DNA of 64,000 bases, taken from Rachicladosporium sp. CCFEE 5018. Taxonomy: Eukaryota > Ascomycota > Dothideomycetes > Cladosporiales > Cladosporiaceae. Positions 10,280 to 21,209 of this stretch are shown one piece after another; position 1 is the first letter of the stretch, and each line of letters opens with the position of its first letter. Location of the stretch: assembly GCA_002077045.2 (NCBI GenBank), contig KZ111142.1, positions 609,303 to 673,302 on the forward strand. Reading direction: 5' to 3'. The notes beneath the pieces are model-generated. The model saw only the letters and a program-made list of their open reading frames with translations. It was not told the DNA's origin and did not search any database. The position numbers were made by a program, and so were the translations under genes.

Positions 10280-11293
10280 ATGGCCGCCCCAGAAGCCCCC
10301 ATCGCGACTGCGCCAGACGTTTTCGCGCAGCACACAGTCATCGACGCACCTTACAAACACGTCGGTCCCGCTCAGACCCCAATCCTGACCTCGGTCATTA
10401 TTCCCAAAGCCCTACAACCTTCCTCGACCAAACAGCCCCTAGCGATATTCTTCCACGGCGGCGCTCTGGTAGTCGGAGGTCGTACATACGCACCTTGGTT
10501 CTCGCCCTGGATCCTCGAGTTCGTGCGCCAGCATGACGGGATTCTGCTGAGTCCAGACTACAGATTGCTGCCCGAGCACACGGGCAAGGAGATCTTGGAA
10601 GATGTTCGCGACTTCTTCGCCTGGATCGCCTCGCCCTCTGGCCTGGCTGCCGCTTTGCCAAAGGGCATGGAAGTCGACGTCTCCGATATCCTCGTCACCG
10701 GCGGCTCAGCAGGCGGCTACCTCTCCATCCAATCCGGCCTCCTCGACCTCCCCGAAACACAGCGCAAAGCGATCAAGGCGATCATCTCACAGTACCCCAT
10801 GCTGGACATGCGCGATAGATGGTGGACAGAGGATTACGAGAAGAACATCTTCTCCGCCGGTCCAAACCCTTCAAAGCACCTCCTCGCTGATCATCTGGCG
10901 GGTCTCAAGGGTAATGAGGTGGTTACCGACCGCATTCCGCCTAAGGATGATTGGCTGGGCGGATCGATCATCGGCGAGGGATTGTATCCGAAGTTTCTTG
11001 GCACAGAGACCGAGCTGTATCCACTTGAGGTTCTGGCAATGCAGGCGAAGGAGGGTGTGCAGGTGCCGCCTACATGGGTCTTTCATGGGACTGAGGATGA
11101 TGTTGTGCCGATTGAGGGGACGCAAAAGTTTGTGGAACTCTGGAAGCAGAGTTTGCCGGGGAAGGAGGCGGACTTGTATGTTAACTATGAACCTGGAGGT
11201 CATGGATTTGATGCAGAGGCCACGATTGAGACGGCGTGGGTGAAGAAGGGATTGGAGTTTGTGGGGCAGTACTGGCCAGGTAAAGCTTCGTAG
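10280..11293 (+). CDS. alpha/beta hydrolase, HSL/esterase-like
   Basis: 337-residue single-exon serine hydrolase. The oxyanion motif HGGALVVGG lies near residue 55 and the nucleophile elbow GGSAGG has Ser143. The expected Asp is in GTEDDVVP and the His in GGHGFD near the end, so the triad Ser-Asp-His looks complete. The pattern fits the alpha/beta hydrolase fold-3 / Aes-like lipase-esterase group of fungi; substrate cannot be predicted. The ATG at 10280 is preferred over 10163 because it immediately precedes MAAPEAP and is in good context. No signal peptide, so probably cytosolic. It converges on the HbrB gene with 188 bp between stops. Confidence 0.85.
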   Translation: MAAPEAPIATAPDVFAQHTVIDAPYKHVGPAQTPILTSVIIPKALQPSSTKQPLAIFFHGGALVVGGRTYAPWFSPWILEFVRQHDGILLSPDYRLLPEHTGKEILEDVRDFFAWIASPSGLAAALPKGMEVDVSDILVTGGSAGGYLSIQSGLLDLPETQRKAIKAIISQYPMLDMRDRWWTEDYEKNIFSAGPNPSKHLLADHLAGLKGNEVVTDRIPPKDDWLGGSIIGEGLYPKFLGTETELYPLEVLAMQAKEGVQVPPTWVFHGTEDDVVPIEGTQKFVELWKQSLPGKEADLYVNYEPGGHGFDAEATIETAWVKKGLEFVGQYWPGKAS

Positions 11294-11481
11294 CGTGTGG
11301 GTACCCTGACTGCAGATGAATCGCGCTGCAGTGAGGCGGCACAGAGAAGTGTGATACGATGGTGATAGAGAGGCAGTGCGAGTAGGCAATCATAAATAAC
11401 CTCATACAATCATAGCGATAGGACCACGGGCGCGGGTGTCCAATCGCATCATCGTCAAGATCCAGCCAACTGAGTTTTGCT

Positions 11482-13965
11482 TCACGCACCCACCAATCCT
11501 ACCCTGCCACCTTCACCCATAGCCTTCATGCCCACCCATCCTCTTCGATCTCGGCCAGTCCTCCCTCTACCTAGCCAATTGTACTTTAACGCGCCAGTCA
11601 GCCTCTCTACAACGCCCTGCCCGACATCGCCGGTCTGACAGCTCCCCAGCACACAGAGACACTGCAGCATTCTCGCCACCGTTTCGGTGACCTGGGCTGG
11701 ATCCGTCGGCGGAGAAGGCTGCTGTGGTGGACTGCTGTGCTCTGACACGGCACCGAGGTGCGGACTGTTGACGTGAGGCAGACTCGTGCCGAAGCTACCT
11801 GCAGAAGTATTGGATGCAGCACGGCTGCGAGTGCTACTCGCGGCATCTAGTAGTGTAGAACCCTGTGAGTTGAAGCTGCTCATGTGCGGGCTGAGACTGC
11901 CTGCTGTACCTGGCCGTTCTGCGCCTGACGCAGTAGGGTCTGTGCGGATTGCCTTGCTCGGATCAGGAGAGGCTGCAGTGTTCGAGATGTTGCCTAGTGA
12001 GAGGCGAGAAAAGATCGCCATCAGACCCTCGTGCTTAGGCAAAATGACAACGTCGCGAAACGTGATTAGCGTGATGCGGCGTACATCGAGCTCCTCTCCT
12101 AGTGTGTGTGGTCTCACAGTGCCACCCGCAGAAGTCGGGCGTTCATCTGACTTGAGACTCTCAGGCATGGCGCCCCAGAACTCCTGGGCCTCGCGAGCGC
12201 TCATGTAGGTGCCTCGGCCCTTGAACTCGAGATCAAGCGGTAGGAAGACTGCTTGCAAGAATGGCAGGATTGCACTGTACACACTGATCCACATTTCGAC
12301 CAGCTTATGAACGAGACGATCATCAGGTGTACCTCGAAGCGTCTGGGCCGAGCTAAGGAAGCCAGTCTGCAGCAGCTCACGCAAGTCTTCAACCAAGATG
12401 ATAGGAGATTTGCGTTGAATGCATCGTCGTATATGCACTGACACCAGAACATTCAGCTCCTCGACTGGCCTCAGCAACGACTCACCCGAAAAGAGATTGA
12501 GCAAACGAGCTTTCAATAGGGGCCACGCGTCGTCAGGTCCAATGCCAGGAATGCCCATGTTTGCGCCAATGTTGCTGAAAGCTTGCGCTGAGACATTAGC
12601 AGTAGAGTGGTCAGTAGGTATAGCGAAGATACTTTGCAAGCCTGAAGGTGTCCCCATCGGGTTCTCGAAGCTACTCGGACCCAGTAAGTCGCTGTTCCCA
12701 GTGAATGAGCCGTTCGAGATCACAGGCATTAAGTCAAGCTTCGCAGCAGCGGCAGCTTTCTCCTCCTTCTTTTTCTCGCGTAACGCTCGACCGCCATGTC
12801 GTAGATCGAAACCTGACATTGACTTGCCAAACGGACCTGCACCCGGCGAGTCAGGCGTGAATGAGTACAGCGGCTGTGGCTTATCCGGATTTGTTGCTTG
12901 CGAGTTTGAGTTCGCTGAAGAGAGTGGTAAGGCAGCTTGCTCATCTTTGTGCTTGTGCTTGCTTCTAGAGAGAAAGTTGTGCCGATGCTTCTCCTTCTCC
13001 TTCTCGGAAGTGTGAGGCACAAGCGTAGACGTAGATGCATTAGCGGACGAGTATATCGAACTCGCACTGGACGCCGGCTCTAGCAGACTTGTTGTTGACG
13101 CATTCGCGAACCCGCCTCGCAGCATATGAGCTGCAATTGCGGACTTGCCAGGTGAAGGCTGCCCAGAACCAGCCTTACTCTCCTTGTCCTTGGAGATCGT
13201 CATATTCTTGGGCCTGAAGAGTTTCATTTTCGACGACTTGCTTTTCGCTTCCTTCTCAGGCACTGATGAGTGGCTCACGGACTGTGCGACGGGCGGAAAG
13301 TTGGGCGAAGGTAGCGGACTTCTGCCATTCGGAAACGCCACATTCGCTGCCGCTGTTGCAGCGAGCCTATGGCCGCCCAGTGTACCATTACTGTACGTGA
13401 GTCCGCCTGCAGAGCTCACTTGCGGGCTGTTCGTGCCGCTTGGTCTTCGGCTGTCAGATGCGCCCGTCGTGTTAATCGGCGCTAATCCAGGATGGGACCT
13501 TTTACGCTCCTGCCCTGGCTGAGGCTGCGGGGATATGTGATGCATGGCTGCCTGCGCAGCGATTGTCGAAGCGCTAAGCGTAGCCGCTCCGAACCCAGCA
13601 TGGGGTAGCGATGGCTCGAAGAAGCCCTGACTATGTTGACGTGCGCGGTGGCCGATGGCCTGGCCTGGCATGTTGGGAGATGGGATGCGCACTAATCCAT
13701 CCACAGGAGTACGTCCTTGCGGTCCATTCAGATTCTGCTGTGTCTGAGCTCTGTGCGCTGGTGCTGGCCCGTTTGCCGTGGAGGGCCGGATTGATGGCGC
13801 GGCGATGTTGGGATGTTCTCGTAGGTACGGTGACCGGTGCTTAGGTGTCTCCTGTGGTCCAGAATCGGTAGATGCGAACGATAGTGATGAATCGCTGCGT
13901 TGCGATGCCGTTGACTGCGACCGTATACTAGGCGGTGCCGGCCGCTGCAATGGTTGAGTGCTCAT
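11482..13965 (-). CDS. hbrB: HbrB / Bit61-family TORC2 subunit
   Basis: 827 residues, no intron. The first ~480 residues are low-complexity Ser/Pro/Ala/Lys-rich. The conserved HbrB (PRR5/Bit61-like) core then starts at DDAWPLLKARLLNLFSGE and runs through VSVHIRRCIQRK, LVHKLVEMWISVYSAILPFL, a basic/acidic PLDLEFKG block, and ITLITFRDVVILPKHEGLM. In Aspergillus HbrB affects hyphal branching, and the yeast and animal relatives are TORC2 subunits, so a role in TORC2 signalling at the plasma membrane is expected. The start is the ATG for MSTQPL; a further in-frame ATG 17 codons upstream (14016) is less likely. The tail after residue ~760 ends in a Gly/Arg-rich stretch. Good family call. Confidence 0.85.
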   Translation of the reverse strand: MSTQPLQRPAPPSIRSQSTASQRSDSSLSFASTDSGPQETPKHRSPYLREHPNIAAPSIRPSTANGPAPAHRAQTQQNLNGPQGRTPVDGLVRIPSPNMPGQAIGHRARQHSQGFFEPSLPHAGFGAATLSASTIAAQAAMHHISPQPQPGQERKRSHPGLAPINTTGASDSRRPSGTNSPQVSSAGGLTYSNGTLGGHRLAATAAANVAFPNGRSPLPSPNFPPVAQSVSHSSVPEKEAKSKSSKMKLFRPKNMTISKDKESKAGSGQPSPGKSAIAAHMLRGGFANASTTSLLEPASSASSIYSSANASTSTLVPHTSEKEKEKHRHNFLSRSKHKHKDEQAALPLSSANSNSQATNPDKPQPLYSFTPDSPGAGPFGKSMSGFDLRHGGRALREKKKEEKAAAAAKLDLMPVISNGSFTGNSDLLGPSSFENPMGTPSGLQSIFAIPTDHSTANVSAQAFSNIGANMGIPGIGPDDAWPLLKARLLNLFSGESLLRPVEELNVLVSVHIRRCIQRKSPIILVEDLRELLQTGFLSSAQTLRGTPDDRLVHKLVEMWISVYSAILPFLQAVFLPLDLEFKGRGTYMSAREAQEFWGAMPESLKSDERPTSAGGTVRPHTLGEELDVRRITLITFRDVVILPKHEGLMAIFSRLSLGNISNTAASPDPSKAIRTDPTASGAERPGTAGSLSPHMSSFNSQGSTLLDAASSTRSRAASNTSAGSFGTSLPHVNSPHLGAVSEHSSPPQQPSPPTDPAQVTETVARMLQCLCVLGSCQTGDVGQGVVERLTGALKYNWLGRGRTGRDRRGWVGMKAMGEGGRVGLVGA

Positions 13966-14789
13966 GATTGCTGCTGGTATGTAATACAAGGTGTGCCGGC
14001 TAGTGCGGCCGTACAACGTACCACACCCACTCTAATAGAGCTCACGTCTCTTCCATGAAATACAGAGTGGCCGATAGCGAAGATTCGCGATGCTGTACTA
14101 AACGACAGGATAGTGCCAGGGGCTCGAGGATATAAGCATGAAGTGTGATATGAGTTTACAGCTGGAGAAGAAGGCAATAAGTGCTAGCCATACCCTCGTG
14201 CTAACGGAGACCGCATGAGAGAATGCAAAGTAGATTAATGGGTTGAGAACCAAAGGATGTTGACGTTGTACAAGCTCGAGGTACGGTTCACGCGATCGAG
14301 GAAGTGAGGTCGCGGACTTGGCAGCCTCGCAACGCCACCGTCGTGAAGTCAACCCCGATACCATGGACACGAGGCAGAAAATCATTCTCAGCCTCGCAGC
14401 GCATGGCTGCAGCGCTACCATTGTTGACAGGTGCATGCTTCTCAGCCTTGCATCTAATATTCAAGCCTATCTTAACCCCACTAGACTTCGGACGAAGCAC
14501 AGGCTCAAGTTATTACTGATATTACTGCAATACACTACGCTGAACGCACCGCAGAAGACTCGCTCCGAACTAGGTCCAACCCACGAGCAGTTTCTGGTGT
14601 GGACGCCAGCGGGACAATGCCGCGCTCAAGTCTCTCGAAGTATCAAATTTCTGTCCCAATTACTCTCCATCCTATCATGCAAGCCTGCTTCGTCTTGGGG
14701 TATCTCGTTGAACGTCATCCTTGTTTATGTACACTGCGAGCTGGAGGCCCGAAGCGAAGGTATATGTACTGCGCATCCTGAGAGAGCGC
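13966..14789. other. intergenic, HbrB promoter / CFEM 3' side
   Basis: 824 bp. An open frame 14318-14851 begins at TTG, overlaps the end of the CFEM gene antisense and has no domain, so it is not called. A 14-base string CCACTAGACTTCGG near 14480 also occurs near 6343; meaning unknown. Confidence 0.4.
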
Positions 14790-15954
14790 TTACAATGCAA
14801 GGAGAGCGAAGGCGGCAGCGCCGAGGAGGGCTGGTGCAGCGGTTTGCATGACACCGGCGGCCGCGGAAGAGGAAGTGGCACCACCAGCTGAAGAACAAAA
14901 TTAGCACAAGCTCTTCCATGCGGATAACGAACTGAACTCACCAGCTGTTGATGCAGCGGACGCGGCGGAGGACGCAGCGGACGATGCGCTGCGCACAGCC
15001 GACGAGGCACCGCTCTCTGCGGAGGACGCAGCAGACGAAGCACCGGACATAGCGGAGGAGGCACCTGACGAAGCAGCGGATGCGCCGGAAGATGCACCAG
15101 ACGCAGCAGAGCCAGTGGCGGATGCAGCAGCGCCACCAATGCCAGCCACACCAGCAAGATCGGACCCAGTGATGGTGGTCAGGGTGCTGCCAGCGGATGC
15201 GAGAACACCAGCGCCGGAGGGAAGAGCAGAGTAGGCGGTCATGGAGACAGTGGCCTCAGCGCCGCCAGCAGTGATGGTGGTGGAGCCGAGACCGTAGCCA
15301 GAGGTGCCACCAGCGATGGGAACGATGCCAGCGGCACCAGCACCGCCGGTCTCAGTCGCGTTGCCGCCGCCGGAAACAGTGGAGCTGCGACACTGTCAGT
15401 GACGATTCCATCGTCTCTAAATGATGCAAAACTCACGTCACGGTAGCGGTGGAGGAGGCGGATCCAGACGAAGCACCGGAGGCACCGGAGGCACCGGAGG
15501 CAGTGGCAGCAGCGAGGATGGTGTCAGCGTTGGGAGTTGGGGTGGTGCCACCGTTGGAAGACGCAGCAGCGCCGAGCGCAGCCTGGCAGTACACGCTGCC
15601 GAACGCGATCACCTTGGTGGCATCGGTTCCACTGGGGCAAGCCTGGTTGGAGCAGTCGCGCACGCCGTAGCCGAAGCGGGGCTCAGTGCAGATGCAGGTG
15701 ACGTTGTTGGCAGCGCAGCCGAACTGGGTCTGAGCGATGTTGAGCATGTTGGTGATGCATGTTTGCTGTTAAATGGTTAGATTCCACTCTGTTGATCGCG
15801 TATGCAGAACCGTCGCGTCGATGCGCTGATGGTCATCGTCGGGACTGCGATTGTACAGGAGCTCACTTACACCGCACTGAGGCAGATCGCTCAACTGAGT
15901 CTGAGCAGCGACGAAAGCAGCGCCAGCGGCGACGAGTGCGAATGAGGTCTTCAT
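14790..15954 (-). CDS. CFEM-domain GPI-anchored cell-surface protein
   Basis: Four exons on the minus strand: 15954-15871, 15765-15437, 15384-14942, 14887-14790, giving 317 residues. Introns are 105, 52 and 54 bp with GTAAGT/GTGAGT donors. Residues 1-18 form a signal peptide (MKTSFALVAAGAAFVAA). The CFEM domain follows with the full set of eight cysteines, in the order LPQCG, QTC, FGC, VTCIC, DC, AC, VYC. The rest is Gly/Ala/Ser/Thr-rich, with many GASSA-type units, and ends in a small hydrophobic tail (LLGAAAFALLAL) typical of a GPI signal. CFEM proteins bind haem or serve in the wall, in iron acquisition or virulence; the specific role here is unknown. The exon-2 acceptor restores the QTCITNM block, which strongly supports the model. 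Confidence 0.88.
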
Positions 15955-17672
15955 GTTGACGGTGTGGTTTGATTGATGAAGCTGAGCTTGTCGGTGTGGA
16001 TAGATGCTTCTGATGAAGATACTCGAATGCTGACGCTTGACTGCTTGTTGGATGGAGTGGATGTGGGTGGTGAAGAGAAAGGAGATGCTGGAGAGTGGGC
16101 AGGAAATGAGTTTAATGCAAACGGTGGTGGCTGCGGGCAACGCGTGAGATTGGGAGGTGCGCCGCAACCAAGCTTGTGCCTCCCTTTCCCATCTCACCGC
16201 GTATTTCATCTATCTCGCCGCACGCGCACCCGTTGCCGGGGATCGTACACCAGAGCATCTAGCCCTCCAACCAACCAATGCGCGCTGGCATTGTGCACAG
16301 CTCCCCTCCAAGGTCAGAACCCAATTTCCAACTTTCCCGCGTGCATGCAGGTACGCACAGCTCACCCCAGCATCGTTGCGTGAGATGAAGTCACTCCGAC
16401 ACGCTACCAATGGTACACGACTGTGGCTCAGTAGCGAGACCGCGAGATTGCGATCGATAGATTTGTCGTCAAGTCCCAGCAACACGAGTGGCGGTGCAAT
16501 CTGGCGCTTCAAATGGCGCTTCACAGTGTTCCACTTGTGTCTACACGAATGCGCGTCTACAGCACACAAGAGGCACAACGTCCCTCGCACAGCCTACGAC
16601 AGCGCTTCCATCACTTGGCGGGCGCGACGGCGATATGTATATTTCTGTCCTCCGCTTCGATATGACGCCGCAACACGACCGCCAGCACTGCGCCTGCAAG
16701 ACCTCCAAATCCTCGTTGCAGGCAAATCAGTGCAAGGACCAATGATCAATTCGCTTCGAAGTGGATCTGATACAGCTCCAGCCACCCGGCTAACCTGCAG
16801 TATGCAAGCAGGAGACCCATGTCCTGCTGAAGCGCCGGGTCTGGAGCTCGGCGTGGCGGATGTAGCCTGTAGGTCCTGAACACCGCAAAGTTGCACGCTG
16901 TCAACGCAGCAACACAGATGGCCGTTGATGATCGCCGCCGAGCAGCAAGCTGTCAATCGATAGATTACACCTCGGGCATCGCCTGGCAAATGGTATTGAA
17001 CGTACCATCAATCCACCCGTTTCATCAAATTTTCGATACTGCGGCGGCCAAACGCTCTCCCAACCGCCCTCATTTCCCCAAGCGCCAGTTGCACCGCTTG
17101 CAAGGCCAAACCCACGACCTCCCCATTTCGAAACACGGCCACGTCCCGCGGGCGTTACTCATCATGCCTGCGTCTATAATCCACTTGACCTCACCTCGGT
17201 GTGACAAGGTTGCGCAAGCGACTTTTCTAGTCCTTTCCCACTAAGCAAGCTTGACTTCGACGACGAGTCGCTGTTTACCTCGCAGCATAGCAACCGGCTT
17301 CGATACGAGCTACTTCCTAGCGGGGAGCTAGGAGAGTGCGCAATCACGGCAGTATTGTGGCTAGTGACTTGGCAATGCTCGGTCCGTATTCTGGTTTCGG
17401 ATGAGGAGATTATCGACGTCAGGTGACGATGATGATGGAGCTGCCCAACTTGAGTTTCCATGGCCGCGGATCGTGAGGTGATTTTATCGGCGTAGCTCGG
17501 CGACGTACCATGGAAGCATCTTGATGGAAAGTGTCAACTGATGTCATTGAAGTGATTAGTGGCCGTAAGCAAGTATCACGAAATGAACCAGGTGCGAGTC
17601 ACTTTGAAGTGCATGCCGGATAGTCACAGGCGATTCGCTACGCACATCCGAACGCAATCATTAATCCTCTAT
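15955..17672. other. long intergenic, CFEM promoter / myotubularin 3' side
   Basis: 1.7 kb, the longest gene-free stretch outside the duplicated zone. Open frames at 16157-16879 (+) and 16210-16590 (-) overlap each other, have no domain and look accidental. One near match to a GATA-type iron-regulator site (ATCTGATAC, 16765) is seen, which could be relevant to a CFEM gene but is expected by chance. Confidence 0.4.
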
Positions 17673-20450
17673 CTATTGCTCGCTAAATGCAGCATCCCGC
17701 GCAAAAGCAGCAAAGTCCGTTCTCCTGGTCTCCATCTGGCGCGGCGCAGTAGATACACCGAGGGGATCAGAAGCGTCCCCCGGCTCAACTAGTACGGGCT
17801 CGGACGAGTGAGTGGGTAGTGATGAGGACGCCTCCGAGGCTCCAGTGTACTTTTCGAGGATCCCGAAGTCGGTCTCCTTCGACAGTAGTGGTGGGCGGGA
17901 CGCGATGTCTATCGCTGATCTTGATGGGGCTGCGACGCCTTGAGTGCTCTCATTGCCCCTAGCATCTTCCGCAACCATGGCAGTGAGGTTGGGCGTGCTC
18001 TTAGTCGCCCTCATGTTCTCGACCACAAGCCGTGTTCCAGCTCTACCAGTCTCTTCATCGTACGACACAGCGCTGGGCTGTACCTCGAGCTTCGGCGGAT
18101 CGATCGCCAGTGCCTTCGGGACGTTCATCTCTTCGTCTGTCCTGCCGAACAAGGCACTCCACCACCTCACGTCTGGCACACCTCCAGCCTCAGACCGCTT
18201 CGGCAGGATAAGGGTGTCTTTCCCGCCGGACTTGAAGTCAGTGTTGGTGAACTCCTCCTCACGCGCCAAAAAGTGTCCCCAGGCGGACGGCAGCCGGTCC
18301 TCATATTGCGATCGTTCTCTTTCCGTGTTGAACAGGAAGTCGCCGTACTGGCCAGCGTACACGTGGTAGAATAGACGTCGAAGGAAACGCTCGTTATACT
18401 CGAATGCCGATGGTCGCTGATGCATTAGCTGATAGACCGCATCGAGGAATTGATGGAAGATAGGTGAGACTTCGTTCTCTTCCATTTTGTGCGGCTTCTT
18501 CTCTGACTTCGACGGACGGGAGTGAAGGAAGTCATTGGGTGGTGGCGAGGGTGGGCGCGAGGATGAAGCCTCCGACACGTTGTCGCGACTAGGATTTTGC
18601 TGCTTGAAGAGGTTGCCACGACCCTTCTCGAACCAGCTCTTGGCGCCACTGAGTGCTTTCGAACTGATAGTCGAAAGGTTATTTGACTCAGCATTGCTGA
18701 CATGACGCTTCGAGGGCTGAATGCGCTCATTCTCGATCTCGAACCAGTCCTCGCAGCCCTCAATGCCATTGCGATCGCGAAACTTGTGACCAAAGGATAG
18801 AAAATCCTTCTGTATCAGTGTGATGAAGCCGTCGATGGTGCGGTAGTGAGGATCGAGCATTACTTGTGCCACGGCAGAGACCTGCGATGTGCGGTCCCAG
18901 CCATCAGAACAGTGAATCAAGGCGTGACTACCGCCAAGACCGACCGTTCTGGCCACTTTCTCTGCTCCTTCAAGAACACCAGCGATGTGGCGAAGCCAAC
19001 CGGACTTGCGTAACAGCTCCTGATTAGGCGGCAAGTCCACATAGTCCGCATTGCCGAGGCTGTCCACCACCTTCTCGAGTGATTTGCGCATCGAGTGGAT
19101 GTTCTCGATTCTCAGGAAGACGATCTCAGTTGGCATGTCGTGACCGATGTAATGGTTGACGTCTTCGATGCCTCCGCCTGTGACCTTATTGAAGGTCATG
19201 TTGACATAGGGGCGCGCATCCACGATGAGATTCTCTCGCGTACTACCGTAGAGTTTCTTCTGTGGAGGACTTGGTTGTTTGTCGCTTGGCTCATCGATAT
19301 CAGCGGTTGTCTTGCTGCTCACACTGAGTTTTCCAGGATCTGCTTCGAGAGCCGGAGCACCCGAGGGCTCGAGGGGCAACGTGGAGCTTGAGCCATTCTG
19401 CAGGGGAGGCGTATGATTCGGAGAGTCTTCTGTGGTCGCGGAGATTGGCGTGTGGCTCGAGAAGATTGCCGAGACCAGCTTTTCGTCCTGCCGATTACGG
19501 TTGCCCTTGATTCCGACGAGTGGCTGTGATGCTCGTGTGATACTTCCCCCGTTGAAGTGCAAGTAAGACAAGGCGGGTATCCTGGACTTGGAGCGGAAAG
19601 CACCACCGTACTTCAGAGTATTATCACTGATGCTTGTAGGCACGCAAAGCACGCTGGGGTACGTCGCCGAGTACGCGTAGTCGTGATTGAGCTCACTGAT
19701 ACGCCATGCAGCGCCTGGGCCGTCCGCAGCCTTCTGACTGATGCCCATTCTTGCAAATTCTTTGCGCGCTACAAACGCATGATGACCACTCTGATGCTCT
19801 TCTGCTGGAGGCTTGAAGCTGAAGGCATGCATTTTGTCGACACTGTCAACGCAGCATCGGCTCCGCAAAGCGTAGAAGGCATCACGAGCTAGCTGATCGG
19901 GCGTCTGGCCACCAGCGGACTGATGGAAGTGTAGCGCAAAGATGCGGAAGTCTTTGCACCTGATGCGCAGCGCAGGGGTGCGACCGCTTCCACTCGTCAC
20001 ACTTAGAGACGGTCTTGGCGCAGGCGATTCTGTCCGTCGCGGCGAATCGGCATATATGGACAGTCGCGCTGAATCTGTCGATGGTCGAGTAGAAGTACTC
20101 GTGCCGTATGTAGGCGGAAACAAGCCTTCATCGAGTTCATCGTCCCCAGAAGTGAGGTCTACTTCGCTTCGAGAAGACTGCAAGGCGTTGCTCTGCACAT
20201 GGCTTGGCCGCAGAGTGCAGTGGTGCACCAAGGGATACGGCACAAAGATTTCCTTGGGCCGCGGTCGCTTCTGCGGCCGATCCCCGGTGGTCTCATTCAC
20301 GGTGCTGCTGCCGTGCGTCGATGCCGGCAGGTAGCTGAAGATCAGGTGGTGCGATGTAAGTTGAAGTGTCCCATTCTCCTGTTGACCGCGGCGGTGGAAC
20401 GAGACGTTCTTGATGCGCACATCTCGTCCAGCCTCGGCCATGTTCGCCAT
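17673..20450 (-). CDS. ymr1: myotubularin-type phosphoinositide 3-phosphatase
   Basis: 925 residues, single exon. The N-terminus (VRIKNVSFHRRGQQENGTL and on) is a PH-GRAM domain interrupted by a fungal low-complexity insert. The phosphatase domain contains AAWRISELNHDYAYSATYPS, NRQDEKLVSAIFSSH, and the Cys-x5-Arg active site HCSDGWDRTSQ with Cys514 and Arg520. The block FGHKFRDRNG follows. Myotubularins remove the 3-phosphate of PI3P and PI(3,5)P2 on endosomes and vacuole. Both catalytic residues are present, so it should be active. The start is the first of two close ATGs. A third region after residue 620 is Ser/Pro/Lys-rich, before the conserved FHQFLDAVYQL helix and a disordered tail. The head-to-head neighbour is SPO22. 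Confidence 0.92.
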   Translation of the reverse strand: MANMAEAGRDVRIKNVSFHRRGQQENGTLQLTSHHLIFSYLPASTHGSSTVNETTGDRPQKRPRPKEIFVPYPLVHHCTLRPSHVQSNALQSSRSEVDLTSGDDELDEGLFPPTYGTSTSTRPSTDSARLSIYADSPRRTESPAPRPSLSVTSGSGRTPALRIRCKDFRIFALHFHQSAGGQTPDQLARDAFYALRSRCCVDSVDKMHAFSFKPPAEEHQSGHHAFVARKEFARMGISQKAADGPGAAWRISELNHDYAYSATYPSVLCVPTSISDNTLKYGGAFRSKSRIPALSYLHFNGGSITRASQPLVGIKGNRNRQDEKLVSAIFSSHTPISATTEDSPNHTPPLQNGSSSTLPLEPSGAPALEADPGKLSVSSKTTADIDEPSDKQPSPPQKKLYGSTRENLIVDARPYVNMTFNKVTGGGIEDVNHYIGHDMPTEIVFLRIENIHSMRKSLEKVVDSLGNADYVDLPPNQELLRKSGWLRHIAGVLEGAEKVARTVGLGGSHALIHCSDGWDRTSQVSAVAQVMLDPHYRTIDGFITLIQKDFLSFGHKFRDRNGIEGCEDWFEIENERIQPSKRHVSNAESNNLSTISSKALSGAKSWFEKGRGNLFKQQNPSRDNVSEASSSRPPSPPPNDFLHSRPSKSEKKPHKMEENEVSPIFHQFLDAVYQLMHQRPSAFEYNERFLRRLFYHVYAGQYGDFLFNTERERSQYEDRLPSAWGHFLAREEEFTNTDFKSGGKDTLILPKRSEAGGVPDVRWWSALFGRTDEEMNVPKALAIDPPKLEVQPSAVSYDEETGRAGTRLVVENMRATKSTPNLTAMVAEDARGNESTQGVAAPSRSAIDIASRPPLLSKETDFGILEKYTGASEASSSLPTHSSEPVLVEPGDASDPLGVSTAPRQMETRRTDFAAFARDAAFSEQ

Positions 20451-21209
20451 GTGTGCGTGCTATAGTGTCGTCAAGATGCAGTAGGAAACATCGAATGTGT
20501 TTGGAGTGGCGTAGCTCCAGTAAAGCGCTCTATGCTCCAAGTTCATGCAGATGTAGCATTCACGTTCAAGGGCCTGAATTGTATATAGTTCCATGTGATA
20601 TCACGGGAGCGCAGCAAGAGCACATCGATATTTCTCGCTCCCGTGCGATAGTGGTATATGTGCGTCGACAGCGAGCTGTCGCTTTTTGTTCCGAAACAAG
20701 AGATCCTAAAGAGGTCTAGCGCTACAACAAGCGAAGAAGGAATTCAAGGCTTTGTGTTCCTTCCATTGGAATCAATAATTCAGCAGAAATCACAAGGTAG
20801 TTCCGCGTGAGCAAAGAATTGGGCATCGTCGAACTGTGCTTTGGGGATCCACATCGGGTTTGCCCTGCAAGCCGCAATGATCGTTGACTACTGCCCTTGT
20901 TGCATCCTGGACTGGCCTCTGGCTAGCAAGTGTACCGAGCATCGACCATTTCCATGTTACGGGGCCGAGATGACGAGCTAGTAGGTACTTATCCATACGA
21001 TAGTTTGGAGGCAATTCGATGAGATGAATGGATTATGGTTTGCACAGATGCAGTAGGCACGATCAGGCAGTCGCGGGAGTTTGCTCCTTCCTCTGTGTCT
21101 CTTACTCAGGGTAAGCTTGTTCTGACTTCACTTCCAACTCTGCTTCACACTTGTACTCAGAAAGGACTTGTCTGTCACGTTCATTTCCCGGGCCATCATC
21201 AACGTCCCG
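20451..21209. promoter_or_regulatory. divergent intergenic of myotubularin and SPO22
   Basis: 759 bp between two genes transcribed away from each other, so it must hold both promoters. The notable structure is a perfect 10-bp inverted repeat at 20602-20645. No further motif supported. Confidence 0.5.
20602..20645. repeat. 10-bp perfect inverted repeat
   Basis: CACGGGAGCG at 20602-20611 and its reverse complement CGCTCCCGTG at 20636-20645, separated by 24 bases. It lies about 150 bp upstream of the myotubularin start. Could be a dimer-binding site or a hairpin in the 5' leader; function not known. Confidence 0.6.

Noticed and set aside
14318..14851. 177-codon plus-strand frame
   Set aside because: Starts at TTG and runs antisense into the last exon of the CFEM gene.
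16157..16879. 240-codon plus-strand frame in the CFEM to myotubularin gap
   Set aside because: No recognisable domain; overlapping frames of similar length on the other strand indicate GC-driven open frames.
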